Source: an uncultured Bacteroides sp.
GTDB lineage: Bacteria; Bacteroidota; Bacteroidia; Bacteroidales; Bacteroidaceae
DNA: 39,700 nucleotides
Assembly: GCA_947074195.1 (NCBI GenBank)
Contig: CAMTOS010000020.1
Location: 1 to 39,700 of the forward strand
Direction: 5' to 3'
This document shows, in pieces, positions 27,434-36,332 of the stretch; position 1 is the stretch's first letter, and every line of letters begins with the position of its first letter. Both the position numbers and the translations under genes were made by a program. The notes beneath the pieces were generated by a model. The model ran no database searches and was not told the origin of the DNA. It was given only the letters and a program-made list of their open reading frames with translations.

Positions 27434-29125
27434 ATGATTAAGAAACTGTATTTGCCTTTATTATTGCTAATGGTAGTTGCGTTTTCTTCTTGTAGTAAGA
27501 AAATGGGTGCATTGTCTTCGGACTATTTCACTACAACACCTCAAGTATTAGAAGCAGTTGCCGGTGAGGTTCCTGTTACTATCAATGGTCAGTTCCCTGC
27601 TAAGTATTTCAAAAAGAAAGCAGTTGTTGAAGTAACACCTGTATTGAGATGGGATGGCGGTGAAGCTGTAGGTACTCCTGCTGTTTTCCAGGGCGAAAAG
27701 GTTGAAGGTAATGATCCTACAATCTCTTACAAATTAGGTGGTAACTATACTATGAGAACAAGCTTTACTTATGTTCCAGAAATGGCTAAGTCTGAGCTTT
27801 ACTTAGTATTCAACGCAAAAGTTGGCAAGAAAACTGTAAATATTCCTGCAGTTAAGATTGCTGATGGTGTTATCGCTACTTCTGAGTTGATCAACAATAC
27901 ACTGGAATCTGCTAACCTTGCTAACGGTGATGACGCTTTCCAACGTATCATTAAAGATCAGTTCTCAGATCGTATCATGTTCTTGATCAACTCTTATGAC
28001 ATCCGTCCAGCTCAGATGAAGAACGCTTCTACATTCAATACAGAAGCTCTTGATGTTTATGACGCTCCTAACAAGCAAATCACAAGCATCGATATCAACT
28101 CTACATCTTCTCCTGATGGTGGTTATGAATTGAATGACAAGCTTTCTAAAAACCGTATGAATGCAACTGAAAAAGTTGTTGACCGTAACATGAAGAAATC
28201 AAAAATCGAAGCTCCGGTTGATGCATCATTCGTTGCTCAGGACTGGGAAGGTTTCCAGGAATTGGTTTCTCAATCTAACCTACAGGACAAAGAATTGATC
28301 CTTCGCGTTCTTTCTATGTATCGTGATCCTGCTACTCGTGAGCAAGAAATCAAGAACATGGCTGCAATCTACGAAGAATTGGCTAACTCAATCCTTCCTC
28401 AGTTGCGTTTCTCTCGTTTGACTTTGAACTATGAAATCATTGGTAAATCAGACGAAGAAATCATCCTGTTGTTCCAGACTAACCCAGGTGAATTGAACAT
28501 CGAAGAAATTCTTTATGCAGCTACGCTGACTAAAAATCCTTCTGAACAAGAAGCTATCTTCCTTGAAACAATCAAATTGTATCCTAACGATTACCGTGCA
28601 TACAACAACCTTGGTAAACTTGCATTCCAACAAGGTAACTATGATGTAGCTCTTGCTTACTTCAATAAAGCTAACTCTGTAGAATCTGCTCCTGAAGTTA
28701 ACATGAACCTTGGTATCATGGCTCTTCTTGCAGGTGATCAGCAAGCTGCTGAAGCATTCTTCGGTAAAGCTGCAGGTGCTCCTGAACTTAACGAAGCATT
28801 GGGTAACCTATACGTAATGCAAGGTCAGTACGAAAGAGCTGTAAATGCATTTGGTGATACTGCTACTAACAGTGCTGCTTTGGCTCAGATCCTTGCTAAG
28901 GATTACAACAAAGCTAACCAGACTTTATTGGCTGTTCCAGTTCCTAACGCATATACTTACTACTTGATGGCTGTACTTGCTGCAAGAACTAACAATGTAA
29001 ACTTAGTAACAACTAACTTGTCAAGCGCTATCCAGAGAGATCCTTCTTTGGCTAAGAAAGCTGCTACAGACCTTGAGTTTGCTAAGTACTACACTAACAC
29101 TGCATTTATCAATACTATCAAATAA
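27434..29125 (+). CDS. TPR-repeat outer-membrane-type lipoprotein, likely highly expressed
   Basis: A 563-residue lipoprotein: signal peptide with lipobox FSSC, lipidated at Cys20. A beta-rich N-terminal half (about 30-270) includes VEVTPVLRWDGGEAVGTP. Tetratricopeptide repeats lie at about 370-480, such as YRAYNNLGKLAFQQGNYDVALAYFNKA. Codon choice is strongly biased to GCT, GGT, CGT and AAC and differs clearly from its neighbours, which suggests high expression. An AT-rich leader and a strong terminator bracket it as a single gene. TPR lipoproteins often scaffold envelope complexes, but the specific role is not known to me. Confidence 0.85.
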   Translation: MIKKLYLPLLLLMVVAFSSCSKKMGALSSDYFTTTPQVLEAVAGEVPVTINGQFPAKYFKKKAVVEVTPVLRWDGGEAVGTPAVFQGEKVEGNDPTISYKLGGNYTMRTSFTYVPEMAKSELYLVFNAKVGKKTVNIPAVKIADGVIATSELINNTLESANLANGDDAFQRIIKDQFSDRIMFLINSYDIRPAQMKNASTFNTEALDVYDAPNKQITSIDINSTSSPDGGYELNDKLSKNRMNATEKVVDRNMKKSKIEAPVDASFVAQDWEGFQELVSQSNLQDKELILRVLSMYRDPATREQEIKNMAAIYEELANSILPQLRFSRLTLNYEIIGKSDEEIILLFQTNPGELNIEEILYAATLTKNPSEQEAIFLETIKLYPNDYRAYNNLGKLAFQQGNYDVALAYFNKANSVESAPEVNMNLGIMALLAGDQQAAEAFFGKAAGAPELNEALGNLYVMQGQYERAVNAFGDTATNSAALAQILAKDYNKANQTLLAVPVPNAYTYYLMAVLAARTNNVNLVTTNLSSAIQRDPSLAKKAATDLEFAKYYTNTAFINTIK

Positions 29126-29158
29126 TCTGATAGCATAGATTAAATAAAACTCATTATT

Positions 29159-29202
29159 AAAGAGTTGTCCGCAAAATACGAGCGGGCAACTCTTTTTTTT
29201 TT
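29159..29202 (+). terminator. Strong intrinsic terminator after the TPR lipoprotein gene
   Basis: A 14-bp stem (29159-29172 with 29182-29195, one G-U pair) with a 9-nt loop is followed by a run of ten T. It is the clearest terminator in the window and isolates the lipoprotein transcript from the TlpA-like gene. Confidence 0.9.
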
Positions 29203-29239
29203 ACTTTAAAACTCCTATTTTCGCATAAAAATCATCTGC

Positions 29240-30298
29240 ATGAAGAAGCTTCTTTTTATTCTCACCATATTAACTGTCTTAACAGGTTGTCGTAAATCTA
29301 CTGATGATGCACATATTAGCGGGGCGATTAGCGGTTTAGGTAATGATACAATTTATCTGTTCAATGAGTTTGGCAATGAAAATCTGATCGATACCATCTT
29401 TGTAAACAAAGACAAATTTGCTTATGATATTCCGGTCGATACCTTATCTATATATATGTTATTATTTAAAGATGGAACAGAATATCCACTATTTCTTAAC
29501 CGACGGGATAGACTCGAAATTACCGGTAGTGCAAATGCACTCGATGCTCTTGAAGTAGAGGGATCAGCTCCAAATGAAGCGTTGACTCATTTCGAAAAGA
29601 CTGTTTTGCTAAACGATTCTTTGAATACAGCAGAAAAGCTTCGCTCAGTAGAAGCCTATATTCGTCAAAACAGTACCTCTATTGTTAGTGTATACTTGCT
29701 TGACAGGTATTTCGCCCAACAGGCATCACCCGATTACCGCAAGATAAAAGATCTGATTTCCTCTCTTTCGGGGATAATGCAGGATCAGCCGGTGATAGAA
29801 TTTATAAACGAGCGCATCGATATGCTCGATAAAACCGGCGGCTCACGTTCGGCGCCATTCTTTAATGTTCCCGATGCTGAAGGTACCAAAATAACACGTG
29901 CAAGTAAGTTTGCCGATAAATATCTGATACTTACCTTCTGGGCAAGCTGGAGCGATAGCTGTAAAGAGAATAATCGCCAACTCAGAGCATTGCAGAAGCA
30001 ATTTAAAAAAGATGAATCGTTGGGTATTCTTGGAATATCGCTCGATGTCGACCGCGATGCATGGCTCAATGCGATAGAGTCTGATACACTCGACTGGGTT
30101 AATGCCAGCGATCTTGCCGGATTTAACAGTAATCTTGTGACGAGTTTCGGAATAAGCTCTTTGCCTACAAACTATTTAATATCACCTACCGGTATTGTAC
30201 TTCTCAAAGGAGTTACTCCGGATAGCATAGCAAAACGTTTACCTATCTATCTGACGCCCGCCAATGAGGCCCGGAAGAAACGAAACGCACGCAAATAA
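29240..30298 (+). CDS. TlpA-like thioredoxin-fold lipoprotein with DUF4369 domain and degenerate CXXC
   Basis: A 352-residue lipoprotein: signal peptide with lipobox LTGC (Cys17). A DUF4369-like N-terminal domain (about 25-115) is followed by a helical linker and a thioredoxin/AhpC-TSA domain (about 205-340). The usual WCxxC appears as WASWSDSC (about 234-241): the first Cys is Ser, leaving a single Cys. The cis-Pro region SSLPTNYLISPTG is intact. Such a site cannot form the normal disulfide, so it may act as a peroxidatic or mixed-disulfide site or only bind. It lies 33 bp before the yifB-like gene, probably one transcript. Confidence 0.87.
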   Translation: MKKLLFILTILTVLTGCRKSTDDAHISGAISGLGNDTIYLFNEFGNENLIDTIFVNKDKFAYDIPVDTLSIYMLLFKDGTEYPLFLNRRDRLEITGSANALDALEVEGSAPNEALTHFEKTVLLNDSLNTAEKLRSVEAYIRQNSTSIVSVYLLDRYFAQQASPDYRKIKDLISSLSGIMQDQPVIEFINERIDMLDKTGGSRSAPFFNVPDAEGTKITRASKFADKYLILTFWASWSDSCKENNRQLRALQKQFKKDESLGILGISLDVDRDAWLNAIESDTLDWVNASDLAGFNSNLVTSFGISSLPTNYLISPTGIVLLKGVTPDSIAKRLPIYLTPANEARKKRNARK

Positions 30299-30331
30299 AA
30301 TCTCTATCTCAATCCTAAATCGACAAACTCT

Positions 30332-31870
30332 ATGTTAGTAAAAATCTTTGGGGCTACGGTACAAGGTATCGAAGCTACCCTTATCACTATTGAAGTGAAC
30401 AGCTCCCGTGGTTGCATGTTTTATCTCGTCGGCCTGCCAGACTCGGCTGTCAAAGAGAGCCATCAGCGCATCATTTCGGCACTTCAGGTCAATGGATTCC
30501 GTATGCCTACCAGCAATATTGTCATTAATATGGCGCCTGCCGATATCCGGAAAGAAGGTGCAGCCTATGACCTCCCGCTTGCCATTGGCATTATGGCTTC
30601 CAATGAAATGATACTGACTGATCGCTTAAGTAAGTTTCTTATCATGGGCGAGTTGAGTCTCGATGGCAGTGTTCACCCCATTAAAGGAGCGTTACCTATT
30701 GCCATTAAAGCCCGCGAACTGGGTTTCGAGGGGCTTATCGTACCCGAAGACAACGCCCGGGAAGCCGCTGTAGTTAATAATATAAATGTATATGGTGTTC
30801 GCAACATTAGCGAAGTTGTCAATTTCTTCAATGAAAAGGGGGAGTTAACTCCTACAGTAGTTAATACCCGTGAGGAATTCTATAAAAATCAGGTGCATTT
30901 TGACCTCGATTTCTCAGATGTAAAAGGGCAGGAAAGTGTACGAAGAGCACTGGAAGTTGCTGCAAGTGGTTCGCATAACCTTGTTATGGTGGGCGCACCA
31001 GGGTCAGGTAAATCGATGATGGCTAAACGTTTACCATCTATCTTACCACCCCTTACTCTGAGCGAAAGTCTCGAAACCACAAGAATTCATTCAGTAAGCG
31101 GAACGCTTGGACGCAATGTTTCACTGATTTCACAACGTCCCTTCCGCGATCCGCACCATACCATTTCTCAGACAGCTTTAGTAGGTGGAGGTAGTTATCC
31201 GCAACCCGGTGAAGTCAGTCTGGCACATAATGGTGTCTTGTTTCTGGATGAACTTCCTGAATTCAACCGTCCTGTACTCGAAGTTCTGAGACAACCCCTC
31301 GAGGATCGTGAAATCACCATCTCACGTGTAAAATATACCGTCAACTATCCCGCAAGCTTCATGCTGATCGCTTCTATGAATCCTTGTCCCTGCGGTTACT
31401 ATAATCATCCTACCAAAGCGTGCGTATGCTCTCCGGGGCAGGTTCAGAAATACCTTAATAAGGTATCGGGCCCGCTATTGGACCGCATCGATATACAAGT
31501 AGAAATTGTTCCCGTACCTTTCGAAAAGATATCTGAAAAACGGCAAAGTGAAACGAGCGATGTCATCAGAGAACGTGTCATCAGAGCACGCGAAATTCAG
31601 GCCGAGCGTTTTAAGAACCACCCTGGCATTCACAGCAATGCACAAATGACCAGCAAACTGATTAACGAATATGCTCAGCCTGATGAAAAAGGGTTACTAC
31701 TACTGAAAAGTGCGATGGAGCGACTCAATCTGTCGGCCCGTGCATACGATCGTATTCTAAAAGTATCGCGAACTATTGCCGATCTTGACCAAAGTACCGA
31801 CATTCAGTCATCGCATATTGCCGAAGCCATCAGCTACCGAAATCTCGACCGCGAGAACTGGGCAGGTTAA
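30332..31870 (+). CDS. YifB/ComM-family Mg-chelatase-like AAA ATPase
   Basis: A 512-residue AAA+ protein with an N-terminal Lon-protease-like fold domain (about 20-170), a Mg-chelatase ATPase core with Walker A GAPGSGKS near 220, Walker B LFLDELPEF near 305, and a C-terminal Mg_chelatase_C domain (LSARAYDRILKVSRTIADL). The cysteine cluster CPCGYYNHPTKACVC near 350 is normal for the family. ComM homologues are helicase-like motors that extend branch migration during natural transformation; a role in DNA recombination is inferred. It is followed by a terminator. Confidence 0.92.
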   Translation: MLVKIFGATVQGIEATLITIEVNSSRGCMFYLVGLPDSAVKESHQRIISALQVNGFRMPTSNIVINMAPADIRKEGAAYDLPLAIGIMASNEMILTDRLSKFLIMGELSLDGSVHPIKGALPIAIKARELGFEGLIVPEDNAREAAVVNNINVYGVRNISEVVNFFNEKGELTPTVVNTREEFYKNQVHFDLDFSDVKGQESVRRALEVAASGSHNLVMVGAPGSGKSMMAKRLPSILPPLTLSESLETTRIHSVSGTLGRNVSLISQRPFRDPHHTISQTALVGGGSYPQPGEVSLAHNGVLFLDELPEFNRPVLEVLRQPLEDREITISRVKYTVNYPASFMLIASMNPCPCGYYNHPTKACVCSPGQVQKYLNKVSGPLLDRIDIQVEIVPVPFEKISEKRQSETSDVIRERVIRAREIQAERFKNHPGIHSNAQMTSKLINEYAQPDEKGLLLLKSAMERLNLSARAYDRILKVSRTIADLDQSTDIQSSHIAEAISYRNLDRENWAG

Positions 31871-31905
31871 TATACCTATATATAACGTGACTAAGATAGA
31901 TATTG

Positions 31906-31937
31906 GCCGGATAAATACTATATTTGTCCGGCTTTTT
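31906..31937 (+). terminator. Intrinsic terminator after the yifB-like gene
   Basis: GCCGGATAAATA (31906-31917) pairs with TATTTGTCCGGC (31921-31932) over 12 bp with one wobble pair and a 3-nt loop, followed by TTTTT. Confidence 0.8.
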
Positions 31938-31991
31938 AGCATCAGGCCGGGTATAAACAACTGCTTTGTCAGCGATAGATACTCAACCTGG

Positions 31992-32056
31992 TGGCAAGCG
32001 CTGACTGGCAAGCTGGCAAACGCTTGCCGGCAACACAGCAAAGGCTTGCTGATAAA
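31992..32056. repeat. GC-rich imperfect repeats with GCAAGC/GCTTGC motifs
   Basis: The intergenic stretch before the radical SAM gene has repeated GGCAAGC-type units, including the hairpin GGCAAACGCTTGCC (32015-32028) and GCAAAGGCTTGC (32038-32049). The 13-mer GCTTGCTGATAAA at 32044-32056 recurs at 2904-2916 ahead of the fumarate reductase operon. The pattern resembles the 22-bp iterons at 16782-16869. Confidence 0.55.
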
Positions 32057-32113
32057 GTCACCTTTAGTTCACCTTTTAACAGATTATACAGACACATATT
32101 ATCTAATACTATT

Positions 32114-33355
32114 ATGACTACTTTCGCCCCTTTCTCCCGCCCCTTATACGTTATGGCTAAGCCTGTTAGCTCCATTTGCAATCTGGCTTGTGAATATTGC
32201 TATTACTTAGAAAAGAATAATCTTTATAAGACATCAGACAGTAACGATAAATTCATAATGAGCGACAGTCTTCTCGAAAAGTTTATTCAGCAATATATTG
32301 AATCTCAAACCCAGCCACAAGTGATGTTTACCTGGCATGGTGGTGAAACGCTGATGCGTCCGCTCTCTTTTTATCAGAAAGCGATGGAATTACAGAAAAA
32401 ATATGCGCGCGGACGTACCATTGATAATTGCATTCAGACCAATGGAACCTTGCTTACAGATGACTGGTGCCGCTTCTTTAAGGAAAACAACTGGCTCGTG
32501 GGAGTCTCGATCGATGGTCCTCAGGAATTTCATGATGAATATCGTCGCAATAAGCAAGGGTTGCCTTCATGGGCTAAGGTAATGCGTGGTATACAATTGC
32601 TAAAGAAGCATAGTGTAGAATGGAACGCCCTTGCAGTAGTCAATGATTTCAATGCAGATTACCCGCTGGAATTTTACCACTTTTTCAAAGAAATAGGTTG
32701 TCACTACATTCAGTTCACTCCGGTAGTAGAGCGTATTTCTCCTAAAGCTGATGGTCGTCATCTGGCTTCGCCAATGGATGCACCCAAGGCTGAGCTTGCC
32801 GATTTCTCGGTCACAGCCGAACAATGGGGAAAATTTCTATGTACTATCTTCGATGAATGGATACGTCATGATGTGGGTACATATTATATACAATTATTCG
32901 ACTCCACCCTGGCCAATTGGATAGGCGAGGAGCCAGGCGTTTGTACACTTGCCAAAACCTGCGGACATGCTGGTGTAATGGAGTATAACGGCGATGTATA
33001 TTCGTGCGATCACTTCGTTTTTCCTGAATATAAGCTGGGGAACATTTATACCCATACCCTTACCGAAATGATGTACGGCGAGAAAGAGACTACTTTTGGT
33101 GCAGCAAAACAGAATAAACTCCCACGCCAGTGCCGTGAATGTGATTACCTTTTTGCCTGCAATGGCGAATGTCCAAAGAATCGCTTTATCTATACGAAAG
33201 ACAATGAATACGGCCTTAATTATTTATGCAAAGGCTATTATGAGTTCTTTCAGCATGCCACTCCGTACATGGACTTCATGAAGAGAGAACTCATGGAGCA
33301 AAGACCGCCGGCAAATGTGATGGAATTTATCAGACAGGGAAAGGCTATGCAGTAA
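32114..33355 (+). CDS. Radical SAM protein, anaerobic sulfatase-maturating enzyme family
   Basis: A 413-residue radical SAM/SPASM enzyme. The CxxxCxxC cluster is CNLACEYC at residues 22-29. The C-terminal SPASM region has CGHAGVMEYNGDVYSCDHF, CRECDYLFACNGECP and a last Cys in LCKGYYEF, which would bind two auxiliary 4Fe-4S clusters. Family members convert a Cys or Ser in sulfatases to formylglycine; in B. thetaiotaomicron this enzyme (ChuR/anSME) is about the same length. I start at the ATG at 32114; the longer frame from 31991 runs through the repeat region. No sulfatase gene is present. It overlaps the opposing thioesterase gene by 11 bp. Confidence 0.9.
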   Translation: MTTFAPFSRPLYVMAKPVSSICNLACEYCYYLEKNNLYKTSDSNDKFIMSDSLLEKFIQQYIESQTQPQVMFTWHGGETLMRPLSFYQKAMELQKKYARGRTIDNCIQTNGTLLTDDWCRFFKENNWLVGVSIDGPQEFHDEYRRNKQGLPSWAKVMRGIQLLKKHSVEWNALAVVNDFNADYPLEFYHFFKEIGCHYIQFTPVVERISPKADGRHLASPMDAPKAELADFSVTAEQWGKFLCTIFDEWIRHDVGTYYIQLFDSTLANWIGEEPGVCTLAKTCGHAGVMEYNGDVYSCDHFVFPEYKLGNIYTHTLTEMMYGEKETTFGAAKQNKLPRQCRECDYLFACNGECPKNRFIYTKDNEYGLNYLCKGYYEFFQHATPYMDFMKRELMEQRPPANVMEFIRQGKAMQ

Positions 33356-34049
33356 ACTCTATCAGAGCAAATACACCATCAGCGCCGTTTATAACGATAT
33401 AAATCTTTTCCTCATATCGTAGCATCTGTGGAAAAAGTAGATCACCTTGTTTGGCAGGGCGTTTGTATTCCACACGTGCTCTTCTGATGAGGAAGTCAGC
33501 GGGAATATATTCGCAGGCAATGCGTATATATTGGGCATTGTTCATATGACGGTTATAATCAATATCATCAAGAGTAACTTTTACAGGTTCGAAATCCAGA
33601 AAGTCTCCCTGAGGTACAATTACTTTCCGGTCAAGATACTCCATATCATATTTCTTATCGAACGTCATACAGCTCACTACATCGGCATCCATCTTACTCA
33701 GGCGTCCGGTGGAATGATTCACACATACGCCCGTACTCCAGGTGGCGTAGCAGGGCAATCCCTGTTCATCGGTTATGACTGTATTACGGAAACCATAATA
33801 GCCGTAACACTCGTATACTCCTGTGCTGATGGTAAGCTTTTCCTTATACTTTGGAACTCTGATAATATCGACCTGGCGGGAATAAAGGAGCTGTGTCATA
33901 TTATTCTCCTGCATATAGGCTTCAAATTCCGGTTCGGACGAAAACCATAATTCCGAACAATCCTGCATCATCTGGAAGGCCGAAACTAACTTTAAATGAC
34001 CATCCTCTCCTGTTTTACTGGTAGTTACCAAATCATGAATGCGATACAT
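33345..34049 (-). CDS. Acyl-ACP thioesterase (FAT family)
   Basis: A 234-residue double-hotdog thioesterase that releases fatty acids from acyl carrier protein in the cytosol. The C-terminal half has DIDYNRHMNNAQYIR, which carries the Asn and His of the plant-type FatA/FatB active site. RVEYKRPAKQGDLL is also a conserved strand. Length and pattern fit bacterial acyl-ACP thioesterases common in Bacteroidota and Firmicutes. It faces the radical SAM gene, overlapping it by 11 bp. It is divergent from the PqqD-like gene, 183 bp away. Confidence 0.88.
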   Translation of the reverse strand: MYRIHDLVTTSKTGEDGHLKLVSAFQMMQDCSELWFSSEPEFEAYMQENNMTQLLYSRQVDIIRVPKYKEKLTISTGVYECYGYYGFRNTVITDEQGLPCYATWSTGVCVNHSTGRLSKMDADVVSCMTFDKKYDMEYLDRKVIVPQGDFLDFEPVKVTLDDIDYNRHMNNAQYIRIACEYIPADFLIRRARVEYKRPAKQGDLLFPQMLRYEEKIYIVINGADGVFALIEFTA

Positions 34050-34176
34050 AACTTTTTATTACTTTAGAGATTAATCTGAATATTTAAGTGCGACCAAATT
34101 ATTCAGTTTTTAGGAAAATAGCAAGAAATGGAAATAAAATTTACTACAAAACGGTCATTCAGAATAAGAAATATGC

Positions 34177-34184
34177 TATTTTTG
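34177..34184 (+). promoter_or_regulatory. -7 box for the PqqD-like gene
   Basis: TATTTTTG fits TAnnTTTG, 48 bp before the ATG at 34233. No TTG at the usual -33 distance. Confidence 0.45.
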
Positions 34185-34232
34185 TCCCGCCCTATATCAT
34201 TTTGGGCAATTAACCATTTAAACCCCAAATAA

Positions 34233-34505
34233 ATGAAAGTAAAACCTGATTTCGAATTGCGTACTGTAGCCGGCGAGAATATTATTGTGGCTACCGGAAA
34301 AACATCGACTAATTTCGCTAAACTAATCTCATTGAATAACTCTGCTGCGTATCTGTGGAAAGAAGTGAGCCAACTGCCTTCTTTTGACAATGCAGATGTA
34401 GCCGACTTGTTAGTTAAACAATATCAAATCAGTCATGAAACAGCTCTTTTCGATGCAACAGAATTGACAAAAAACTGGATTGAAGCAGGTATTGTCGAAG
34501 CTTAA
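34233..34505 (+). CDS. PqqD-family peptide-recognition protein (RRE domain)
   Basis: A 90-residue protein matching the PqqD family: VKPDFELRTVAGENIIV forms the first beta strands, followed by FAKLISLNNSAAYLWKEV, the typical helix entry with the Asn and Ala/Leu pattern of PqqD, and a winged-helix-like C-terminus. PqqD and its relatives bind leader peptides of ribosomally made, post-translationally modified peptides and hand them to modifying enzymes. It sits tail to tail with the ABC exporter gene, 10 bp apart, and next to kinase, peptidase and nucleotidyltransferase genes. The bound peptide is not identified. Confidence 0.88.
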   Translation: MKVKPDFELRTVAGENIIVATGKTSTNFAKLISLNNSAAYLWKEVSQLPSFDNADVADLLVKQYQISHETALFDATELTKNWIEAGIVEA

Positions 34506-34515
34506 CAGAAACGGA

Positions 34516-36225
34516 TTATAAATCCATAATATCTACAATCCTGTTGCATGAAACCAATGCTTCAGGACGATGAGAAATAACAACAATGGTCAGTGTGGGG
34601 CAGTGCGACTTTAAATGGAGCAATGCCTCGTTAATGGCCAGCTGAGTATCTTCATCGAGTGATGAGGTAGCTTCATCGAACAACAACAAATCTACATTGC
34701 GGTATAGCGCACGGGCAATTCCGAGACGTTGTCGCTGTCCGCCCGAAAGTTTCGATCCGCCTTCACCTACCTGCATATGTATGCCATCAGGTTGTGTCGA
34801 TACAAAACTACTGAGCGATGAAAGTTGTAACACACGATTAACGCGTTCCATATCGACTTCCGCACCCATAACGATATTATCTATAAGCGTACTGTTTATC
34901 ATAAACAATTGCTGCGATACATAACCGATCTTACGTCGCCATGCTTCCCTGTTTTGCGGGGTAAGGCACTTTCCGTCAATCAGAATATTGCCTTTCCACG
35001 GGTCGATGAATCCAAGCAAAAGATAGAACAGAGTACTTTTTCCTGATCCCGATTCACCTTTTATTCCAATAAAGTCTCCCTTATTAATCTGCAATGATAC
35101 TTCATCGAGAATAGTTTTTCCCTCTTCATAACCAAAAGAGATTTCGTTTACATCTATTCTCTCTTCGAAACTAATTGGTTCTTTTATAATCGGTTCGGTC
35201 TCTTTTTCTTCATTCTCCTTTATTTCATCGAGTACTTCAAGCGCAAAAGCATTACTACGCATGGCAAAGATAGCATTGGTACTTTTCACTACACCCGGCA
35301 TCACTCTATAGATGGCAATGGCAAAAAGTCCGACAATAATGCTAAGCGATGAGATAGACATCAGGAGTGCGGCACCTACCAGAAGTACCACGGCACAAAC
35401 TACTGTAAACTCGAGTACACGCTGCAAAGATCCCTGAAGCATGTTTTTGCGCGATACCAATAGCCCTTGTTCTTTAAGATGTGCTTCGTATTCGTTTTCG
35501 CTTTCATCGAACATACCACTTAAGGCCATGTCGCCATAGCCTACGAATGTCTGCTGTAATAATTGTCTTTTCTTTGGGAGAAGCTCGAATAGTTTTTTGC
35601 CATACTGGCGTATCTTCTTTTGTGTGGTTCGGTAGTAAAGTATCGATACAGGAGCAAAGGTAATCACCACAAGTCCGAATATTTTGATATCATAAAACAT
35701 TAATCCACCCATTACGATAATCGTCACCACAAGTTCACTGATTAAGGTGACAAATGGTATGAAGTATCCCATAATCAGATAAGCGGCAATCCCCTCTATT
35801 CTGTTTATCAGTTTATGGCTATTGTTTTTCTTTACAAAAAGGAATCCATTGTTATAATATATTCTGTAGAGTTTTAAAGACAAATACTGGGAAATATCAA
35901 ACAGCATCCGGGTCTGTTTATAGCTTAGAAAAGTGCTGAGAAGTAGCCGCACAAGGGCAATACAGATTACGATGATAAGAATGCACCAGATAAAAGAGGA
36001 AGCATTTTCAAAACCGCTGAGTTCAAAAAAGTATCGCAGATAAGGATTTTCTGTGATATTATTCTCTCCCAAAATCATAATCAATAGTGGTAATAAAAGT
36101 CCCACACCAAGCAAATCCAACCCAATCATCAGAAATGAATTAATCCCGGTAAAGATCACTTTACATCTTAAGTTTTTGGGAAGAATCTTATACAAAGTGG
36201 AAAAAGATTTCAGTGTACTTCTCAT
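34516..36225 (-). CDS. ABC exporter with fused membrane and ATPase domains
   Basis: A 569-residue exporter half-transporter: six membrane helices (about residues 20-330) followed by an ATPase domain. Walker A GESGSGKS is near 388, the Q-loop YVSQQ near 430, signature LSGGQRQRLGIARAL near 488, and Walker B LLLFDEATSS near 510. No peptidase C39 domain precedes it, so a leader would have to be cut by another enzyme. The helices and the divergent start region resemble exporters in lasso-peptide-type clusters. It is divergent from the kinase-peptidase-nucleotidyltransferase operon. Confidence 0.93.
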   Translation of the reverse strand: MRSTLKSFSTLYKILPKNLRCKVIFTGINSFLMIGLDLLGVGLLLPLLIMILGENNITENPYLRYFFELSGFENASSFIWCILIIVICIALVRLLLSTFLSYKQTRMLFDISQYLSLKLYRIYYNNGFLFVKKNNSHKLINRIEGIAAYLIMGYFIPFVTLISELVVTIIVMGGLMFYDIKIFGLVVITFAPVSILYYRTTQKKIRQYGKKLFELLPKKRQLLQQTFVGYGDMALSGMFDESENEYEAHLKEQGLLVSRKNMLQGSLQRVLEFTVVCAVVLLVGAALLMSISSLSIIVGLFAIAIYRVMPGVVKSTNAIFAMRSNAFALEVLDEIKENEEKETEPIIKEPISFEERIDVNEISFGYEEGKTILDEVSLQINKGDFIGIKGESGSGKSTLFYLLLGFIDPWKGNILIDGKCLTPQNREAWRRKIGYVSQQLFMINSTLIDNIVMGAEVDMERVNRVLQLSSLSSFVSTQPDGIHMQVGEGGSKLSGGQRQRLGIARALYRNVDLLLFDEATSSLDEDTQLAINEALLHLKSHCPTLTIVVISHRPEALVSCNRIVDIMDL

Positions 36226-36269
36226 TATGTATTACTTTTATTACGCCTTTGTGATTGATTATTATTCCA

Positions 36270-36277
36270 CAAAGTTA
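36270..36277 (-). promoter_or_regulatory. -7 box for the ABC exporter gene
   Basis: TAACTTTG on the minus strand fits TAnnTTTG, 44 bp before the exporter ATG. It lies only 23 bp from the oppositely directed box of the kinase operon. Confidence 0.5.
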
Positions 36278-36300
36278 CATCTTCTAAACATTTATTTTGC

Positions 36301-36308
36301 TATTTTTG
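36301..36308 (+). promoter_or_regulatory. -7 box for the kinase-peptidase-nucleotidyltransferase operon
   Basis: TATTTTTG fits TAnnTTTG, 24 bp before the kinase ATG at 36333. Exporter and operon share this 107-bp divergent region, so they may be controlled together. Confidence 0.5.
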
Positions 36309-36332
36309 CAAGACTAAAATAACACACAAGAT

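Noticed and set aside
31991..32113. N-terminal extension of the radical SAM protein
   Set aside because: The added 41 codons run through the GC-rich intergenic repeats; the family's N-terminus starts at the ATG at 32114.
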